Part shown: piece after piece, positions 58,921 to 64,000 of the stretch | Layout: each line of letters begins with the position of its first letter | Numbering within the stretch: position 1 is the first letter of the stretch | Assembly (NCBI RefSeq): GCF_963668215.1 | Contig: NZ_OY764190.1 | Span: forward strand, 5,084,001-5,148,000 | Origin: an uncultured Desulfosarcina sp. | Lineage (GTDB): Bacteria; Desulfobacterota; Desulfobacteria; Desulfobacterales; Desulfosarcinaceae | DNA length: 64,000 bases | Direction: 5' to 3' | The notes under the pieces: generated by a model | Told to the model about the DNA's origin: nothing | Databases searched by the model: none | The model's input: only the letters and a program-made list of their open reading frames with translations | Made by a program: the position numbers and the translations under genes

Positions 58921-60756
58921 ATGAAAGCATCCTCGAAATCAACCGATTCCGAACGGCTCCAGGGCGTCATCGACGGCATTTCCGAAAAACCCGGTGTTTA
59001 CCTGATGAAAGATGCCGGGGGAAGCATCCTGTATGTGGGCAAGGCCATCAACCTGAAAAAACGGGTGGCGTCCTATTTTCAGAACAAAGAAAACCACAGC
59101 CCCAAAACGGCCCTGATGGTCGGTCGGGTGGCGGACATCGACACGGTGGTGACGGCATCGGAAAAAGAGGCCCTGATCCTCGAATCCAATCTGATCAAAC
59201 GCCATCGACCGCGTTTCAACGTGGTGCTCAAGGATGATAAACGCTATCCTTCCATCCGCATCGATACACGAACCGTTTATCCGAAAATCGAAATCGTGCG
59301 GAAAACACCCAAGGACGGCGCGGTCTACTTCGGACCCTTCTCCTCGGCCCTTGCGGTACGGCAGACGGTCAAACTGATCAACAAGACCTTTCCTTTGCGC
59401 AAATGCAGCGACCGCAGCATGGCCAACCGAACGCGTCCCTGCATTCACCACCAGATGGGACAGTGTCTGGGACCGTGCTGTCTGACCGTCGATCCCGAAC
59501 AATACGGCGGTATCGTCAAGGAGGTGATCCTCTTTTTGAAAGGGCGAACCCCCGAACTGATCCAGCAGGTGCGCCGCCAGATGGTAAAGGCCGCAACCGA
59601 CGAGGACTTCGAAACCGCAGCGGCGCTCCGTGAACGTATGTTCGCCCTCGAGAAAACCCTGGAGCGCCAGGTGACGGTGACCACCGACTTTATGGACCGG
59701 GACGTGCTCGGAATCAGCGGCAACAGCGACTTCAGGCTGGTTACGGTGATGTCGCTGCGCCGGGGGTTTTTGCAGGGAGTGCGCCATTTCGAACTGGTGC
59801 AGGCCGCACCGGAAAAAGGAGAACTGGTAGCCCAGTTCCTGGGCCAGTTCTACCGGCAGGCCCATGGCATTCCGATAGAGGTCCTGGTGCCCGATCTGCC
59901 GGCCGAGAGAGCCCTTTTAGAAGAGGCCCTGACCGAATGGAAAGGACGCCGCGTGCGAATCCACCGTCCCACGCGCGGCGAAAAACGAAAACTGCTGGAG
60001 ATGGCCCGGAGCAATGCCGATAACACCCTCAGGGAGCGGTTGCAGCGGGCATCCCGGGAAGCGGCGGTGCTCGAAGGCCTGCAGCGCCGTCTTCACATGG
60101 ATCGGCTGCCGCTGCGCATCGAATGTTTCGACAATTCCAATCTGGGCGGCACCAACCCGGTTTCGGCCATGGTGGTTTTTGAAAACGGCCGGCCGTACAA
60201 GGCGGGGTATCGGCGTTACACGATCAAATCGGCCAGCGGGCAGGACGATTACGCCAGCATGGCCGAGGTGCTGACCCGACGCTACGGCAAGATTGGCCCG
60301 GACAACCCGGTGCCCGACCTGATGCTCGTGGACGGCGGCAAGGGGCAACTCGCCATTGCCAGTGCGGTGATCGGGAAACTGGGACTTGCCGGGCAGTTCC
60401 ATCTGGCCGGCATTGCCAAGAAAGACGAACGCAAAGGGGAGGTCGACGACAAGATCTATCTGCCGGGCCGCATTAATCCGGTCAACCTGGGCCACGATGG
60501 CCGCCTGTTGCTTTTATTGCAGCAGATCCGCGACGAAGCCCACCGCTTTGCCATCACGTTTCAACGCAAGCGCCGGCAGCGGAGTATGGTCCGATCCGCA
60601 CTGGACCAGGTGGCGAGCGTGGGTCCCAAGCGAAAAGCGATGCTGTTGAAGCATTTCGGTAGCATCAAAAAAATCCGGGCAGCCACTGTGGATGAAATCA
60701 GCGAACTGCCCGGAATCAATCGATCACTGGCCGAGGCCATAAAGCAAGCGTTGTAA
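58921..60756 (+). CDS. uvrC: Excinuclease ABC subunit C
   Basis: 611 residues. GIY-YIG nuclease at the N-terminus (PGVYLMKDAGGSILYVGKA), zinc/Fe-S cysteines in RKCSDRSMANRTRPCIHHQMG, here CIHH-C-x-GPCC, a UVR motif (about 205-225), the RNase H-like second nuclease with DNSNLGGTNPV and LMLVDGGKGQL, and a C-terminal HhH pair (FGSIKKIRAATVDEISELPG). It makes both incisions around a lesion with UvrB. Starts 24 bp after uvrB; a hairpin with T5 follows. Confidence 0.97.
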   Translation: MKASSKSTDSERLQGVIDGISEKPGVYLMKDAGGSILYVGKAINLKKRVASYFQNKENHSPKTALMVGRVADIDTVVTASEKEALILESNLIKRHRPRFNVVLKDDKRYPSIRIDTRTVYPKIEIVRKTPKDGAVYFGPFSSALAVRQTVKLINKTFPLRKCSDRSMANRTRPCIHHQMGQCLGPCCLTVDPEQYGGIVKEVILFLKGRTPELIQQVRRQMVKAATDEDFETAAALRERMFALEKTLERQVTVTTDFMDRDVLGISGNSDFRLVTVMSLRRGFLQGVRHFELVQAAPEKGELVAQFLGQFYRQAHGIPIEVLVPDLPAERALLEEALTEWKGRRVRIHRPTRGEKRKLLEMARSNADNTLRERLQRASREAAVLEGLQRRLHMDRLPLRIECFDNSNLGGTNPVSAMVVFENGRPYKAGYRRYTIKSASGQDDYASMAEVLTRRYGKIGPDNPVPDLMLVDGGKGQLAIASAVIGKLGLAGQFHLAGIAKKDERKGEVDDKIYLPGRINPVNLGHDGRLLLLLQQIRDEAHRFAITFQRKRRQRSMVRSALDQVASVGPKRKAMLLKHFGSIKKIRAATVDEISELPGINRSLAEAIKQAL

Positions 60757-60783
60757 TACGATATTTGTTCAGAAAGGGTAGAT

Positions 60784-60813
60784 TGCGGCTTCAGATCGAG
60801 GCCGCAGCTTTTT
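60784..60813 (+). terminator. Intrinsic terminator after uvrC
   Basis: TGCGGC (60784-60789) and GCCGCA (60801-60806) form a 6-bp GC-rich stem with an 11-nt loop, followed by five T at 60809-60813. It lies 28 bp after the uvrC stop and before the converging mdh gene. Confidence 0.6.
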
Positions 60814-60903
60814 CGAAACCGGAGGCGTGGCAGTACCACGTTGAGGATTTCGAAAATGCGAGAACGAAGATATGGACCGCAAGATGCCCTTTATGGACGA
60901 ATA

Positions 60904-61869
<966 letters not shown>

Positions 61870-61906
61870 TCATTTTTTTGTGCAGGTGAAACGCGTGAAA
61901 AAAATT

Positions 61907-61934
61907 TTGATAGCACACCGCAAAATAATGTCAA
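61907..61934 (-). promoter_or_regulatory. Putative mdh promoter
   Basis: On the minus strand TTGACA (61934-61929) and TATCAA (61912-61907) are 16 bp apart. The leader to the mdh ATG is about 64 nt and contains the AAGGAG ribosome binding site. Confidence 0.55.
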
Positions 61935-61968
61935 TATGTTTATTTTATAAGAAGTTAGTTCTCAATTG

Positions 61969-61997
61969 TTGACAAAAAAAGGGCAAACAGGTTAAAA
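61969..61997 (+). promoter_or_regulatory. Putative promoter of the TPR-MglA block
   Basis: TTGACA (61969-61974), 17-bp spacer and TTAAAA (61992-61997). Transcription would begin near 62004, about 163 nt before the ATG at 62167, leaving a long leader with several stems. Confidence 0.55.
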
Positions 61998-62033
61998 ACC
62001 AGCTGTAGCAAAACATTAGGTTCATTGGGAATC

Positions 62034-62138
62034 GTTTCACGCCCGACCGGTGAAACCCAGAAAAGGGAAGGCCGATTCGCCGGCCGTCAGGCCGAACGCC
62101 AACGTTTTGCAGCCGGGTCGGATAAAGAACCGGCCCGA
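62034..62138 (+). promoter_or_regulatory. Structured 5' leader with competing hairpins, class unknown
   Basis: Stem A: GTTTCAC (62034-62040) with GTGAAAC (62050-62056). Stem B: GGCCG (62070-62074) with CGGCC (62081-62085). Stem B': CGGCC (62081-62085) with GGCCG (62090-62094), exclusive with B. Stem C: CGGGTCGG (62114-62121) with CCGGCCCG (62130-62137), one G-U pair, ending 29 nt before the start codon. No c-di-GMP, cobalamin or other riboswitch consensus I know fits. The rest of the 330-bp gap holds the two divergent promoters. Confidence 0.4.
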
Positions 62139-62166
62139 CGGTTCGCCAAGTAAAACAGGATCGTGA

Positions 62167-63102
62167 ATGGATATCAGCCTGCAAATCAAGTCTTTTTTGA
62201 GCCAGGCGGAATTGTATCGCTCCCAGGGGCTGTTTACCGAAGCCAGAGCAAAATACGATGCCGCCCTGGACATGATTAACAAGATCGACAGACTCAAAAA
62301 TAAAGACAACCTCCTGAAAATGATTTCAGGAAAGATTGATCAGCTTGAAAAAAAGACCGCCAAGGTTGAAACCGGGCCTTCCTCCCCCGAGCTTTCCGAA
62401 AAGGGACAAAACCTCATCAAAAACCTTTTCGGCGAAAACGACCTTGAAAAAGCTGTCGCCCTGGCCAAGTTCGGGCAGTTCGAGCGGGCGATCGTCGAAT
62501 TGAAGTCCCTTTTGAAAGATGACGCTTACCGGGTCGATGCCGGGAAAAACATCATGCGTTGTAAAATCGCCATCGGCTCCATCGATGACGCCATCGATCA
62601 GTACAATCAGTGGCTGTCCGGCGACCTGTTCGCCACCGGCCAACTGGAATCGATCCGAGCCTACTTGCAGCCGATTATCGACAGAAAAGGTATCGACAAA
62701 ATCCTGACTGCCCCCGATGTTTCGGTTGAAGACGAGGCCGAGGCCGAAGCAGCAGCCGAGTCGGCGCCAAGCGGCGGCATCGAATTCAGCATGCCCGAAC
62801 CCGAAGAAGAAATCCTGGATATCACTTCTATCGGCATTACCTTTACCAGCGGAACGCAAAAAGGGAAAATGGTCGAATTCGATGTCAATTTCCAGTCCGG
62901 CGGCATGTTGAGCCTGATTATTTCAAAAAGCGATCGTGGATTGATCGATGAATTGCAGACAGGTGATCAACTGGAAGACGTTCAATATTATTCGCCCATT
63001 GCCATGTTCAAGGGAACGGCCGTGGTCTCCAATAAAACCGAAATCACGACCGGACCAAAACAGGGCGATTTCTGTCTTGATATAAAGGTTACCAGTACTT
63101 AG
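62167..63102 (+). CDS. TPR protein with C-terminal PilZ-like domain, first gene of MglA block
   Basis: 311 residues, no signal peptide. Residues 1-180 are helical repeats (RSQGLFTEARAKYDAALDMI, ALAKFGQFERAIVELKSLLK) of TPR type. An acidic linker (EDEAEAEAAAES) follows. The C-terminal 100 residues are beta-rich (DITSIGITFTSGTQKGKMVE) and resemble a degenerate PilZ barrel; the RxxxR c-di-GMP motif is not visible, so ligand binding is doubtful. AGGA six nucleotides before the ATG. The MglA gene follows 87 bp downstream. A role in cell polarity or pili is suggested by context. Confidence 0.8.
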   Translation: MDISLQIKSFLSQAELYRSQGLFTEARAKYDAALDMINKIDRLKNKDNLLKMISGKIDQLEKKTAKVETGPSSPELSEKGQNLIKNLFGENDLEKAVALAKFGQFERAIVELKSLLKDDAYRVDAGKNIMRCKIAIGSIDDAIDQYNQWLSGDLFATGQLESIRAYLQPIIDRKGIDKILTAPDVSVEDEAEAEAAAESAPSGGIEFSMPEPEEEILDITSIGITFTSGTQKGKMVEFDVNFQSGGMLSLIISKSDRGLIDELQTGDQLEDVQYYSPIAMFKGTAVVSNKTEITTGPKQGDFCLDIKVTST

Positions 63103-63189
63103 CCGATATGCTTATGCAGCGATCATGGCATCGCTGTTTCAACCGAATCTTCAGCGCATTCATTATACAAACCGTTAAGGAAATTCTTT

Positions 63190-63804
63190 ATGGCCATATT
63201 CAACCTGAAGAAAAGGGAAATCGAGTGTAAAATCGTGTATTACGGCCCGGGCCGTTGCGGAAAGACAACCAACCTCGAATATATCTTCAAATCCTACAAA
63301 AAACAGGTTACCGGAGAAATGGTCTCCATCAACACCGAGGGGGACCGGACCCTTTTCTTCGATTTTCTGCCCATGGGGCTGGGTAAGATCAAAGGCTGCG
63401 ATGTCCGTGTGCAGCTTTACACCGTTCCGGGACAGGTGAAATACAGTTCGACGCGCAAACTGGTTTTACGGGGCGTGGACGGCATCGTTTTCGTGGCGGA
63501 CTCTCTCGAAGTCCGTCGTGAGAAGAATATGATATCGCTAAAGGATCTTCAGGCTAACCTCAAAGAGTATGGAAAGAGCATTTTCAAGGTTCCTCTCATT
63601 ATCCAATACAACAAAAGAGATCTTGCCGACGAGGGCATTCCGCTGATGTCGGTAGAGCAGATGGAGCGGGATTTGAACCGACAGCTGAAAGTGCCGACTT
63701 ATCCCGGTAGTGCAGTAAAGGGGACCGGCGTGGGGGTGACGTTGAAAGCTTGCCTGATGGAGACCCTGAAGTCGCTGCAAAGAGAATTCAAGTGGGCAAA
63801 GTAA
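63190..63804 (+). CDS. mglA: MglA-like Ras-family GTPase
   Basis: 204 residues. G1 is YYGPGRCGKTTN (about 18-29), G3 TVPGQ (about 78-82; Pro in place of Ala as in MglA), G4 NKRDLAD (about 141) and G5 SAVKGTG. Insert ISLKDLQANLKEYG matches MglA. In Myxococcus and relatives it marks the leading pole and controls pili or gliding; its GAP MglB is not seen in the window. AAGG lies upstream. It is flanked by the TPR-PilZ-like gene and a DUF4388 gene, a group seen near polarity systems. Confidence 0.92.
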   Translation: MAIFNLKKREIECKIVYYGPGRCGKTTNLEYIFKSYKKQVTGEMVSINTEGDRTLFFDFLPMGLGKIKGCDVRVQLYTVPGQVKYSSTRKLVLRGVDGIVFVADSLEVRREKNMISLKDLQANLKEYGKSIFKVPLIIQYNKRDLADEGIPLMSVEQMERDLNRQLKVPTYPGSAVKGTGVGVTLKACLMETLKSLQREFKWAK

Positions 63805-63819
63805 GGACCGGTTCTGGCA

Positions 63820-64000
63820 ATGAATGAAAGAGTGGTTCTATCCGGAAGCCTGGGTTTCCTGTCGCTCGGGGACATCATTCAACTTCTCGGTTCGAGCGGC
63901 AGTACGGGTGTGCTTCGCCTGATCAATCGCTATGCGGCCGAACCCGGCTTCATTTATTTCATCGAAGGCAATCCGATCAATGCCCAAAACGGCGAGATGG
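63820..64000 (+). CDS. DUF4388 domain protein, N-terminal part, cut by window edge
   Basis: 60 complete codons, open to the right edge. LSGSLGFLSLGDIIQLLGSS and STGVLRLINR followed by GFIYFIEGNPINAQNG match the DUF4388 (PATAN-like) domain. Such domains are found with response regulators and GTPase systems in deltaproteobacteria. Starts 16 bp after mglA, so it is in the same operon. The downstream domains are outside the window. Confidence 0.8.
   Translation, partial: MNERVVLSGSLGFLSLGDIIQLLGSSGSTGVLRLINRYAAEPGFIYFIEGNPINAQNGEM

Noticed and set aside
61980-62160. Possible c-di-GMP-I (GEMM) riboswitch before the TPR-PilZ-like gene, prompted by GGGCAAAC
   Set aside because: The GACGCAAAGCC core and tetraloop receptor are missing and the GGGCAAAC lies within the promoter spacer, before the predicted transcription start.

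Overview
The window reads as the chromosome of an anaerobic deltaproteobacterium (Desulfobacterota, probably a Desulfobacterales sulfate reducer). The assignment rests on content and is inference: a four-subunit 2-oxoacid:ferredoxin oxidoreductase, a corrinoid/RACo methyl-transfer locus, a TAXI-type TRAP transporter, CCG-type iron-sulfur subunits, an Hsp70-DUF2760 pair, an MglA GTPase, and intergenic word-repeat DNA of a kind I associate with this group. No rRNA, tRNA, CRISPR array, insertion sequence or prophage was seen.

Layout. 1-1278 is the N-terminal part of a type I ketosynthase running off the left edge. A tandem universal stress protein (1494-2399) follows, convergent with korDABC (5523-2594, minus). 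From 23.0 to 5.6 kb lies the main accessory region, one minus-strand series of 17 genes: GntR/FCD regulator, lipoprotein, TAXI binding protein, fused TRAP permease, creatininase-family amidohydrolase, MmgE/PrpD protein, SAM methyltransferase, FAD oxidase, ferredoxin-like subunit, CCG subunit, corrinoid protein, two URO-D-fold methyltransferases, a small conserved protein, the RACo-type corrinoid activator, an MFS carrier and a DUF1847 protein. Many of these genes overlap by 1-14 nt. The series looks like a dedicated import-and-demethylation pathway for an unidentified methylated substrate.

23.2-36.0 kb is mixed housekeeping and orphan modules: aspartate kinase, a J-domain protein, YceD/DUF177 with a previously unlisted 59-residue gene behind it, a cation diffusion facilitator, a transporter-STAC-histidine kinase fusion with a small membrane partner, and an Hsp70-like ATPase with a DUF2760 protein. 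36.2-43.1 kb carries pgi, a FabH-type synthase, and a two-gene membrane system made of an 834-residue acidic repeat protein and a secreted coiled-coil protein. It ends with SixA.

43.3-47.7 kb is a four-gene block (GT4-like glycosyltransferase, HAD phosphatase, M20-like protein without its catalytic glutamates, glucosyl-3-phosphoglycerate synthase) that probably makes a glucosylglycerate-type compatible solute. 47.8-54.6 kb has a TPR protein, a Nudix hydrolase, a PemK/MazF toxin-antitoxin pair, an MFS carrier, Hsp33, a membrane-anchored protein and an NDP-forming acyl-CoA synthetase. 54.8-60.8 kb is ispF-cysS-uvrB-uvrC. Malate dehydrogenase is divergent from a TPR protein with a structured mRNA leader, followed by MglA and a DUF4388 gene cut by the right edge.

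Regulatory DNA: consensus-like promoters precede uspA, the CDF transporter, the osmolyte block, mdh and the MglA block. Two of them sit so close to the start codon that nearly leaderless transcripts are predicted. Two related palindromic REP-like elements occupy convergent junctions.
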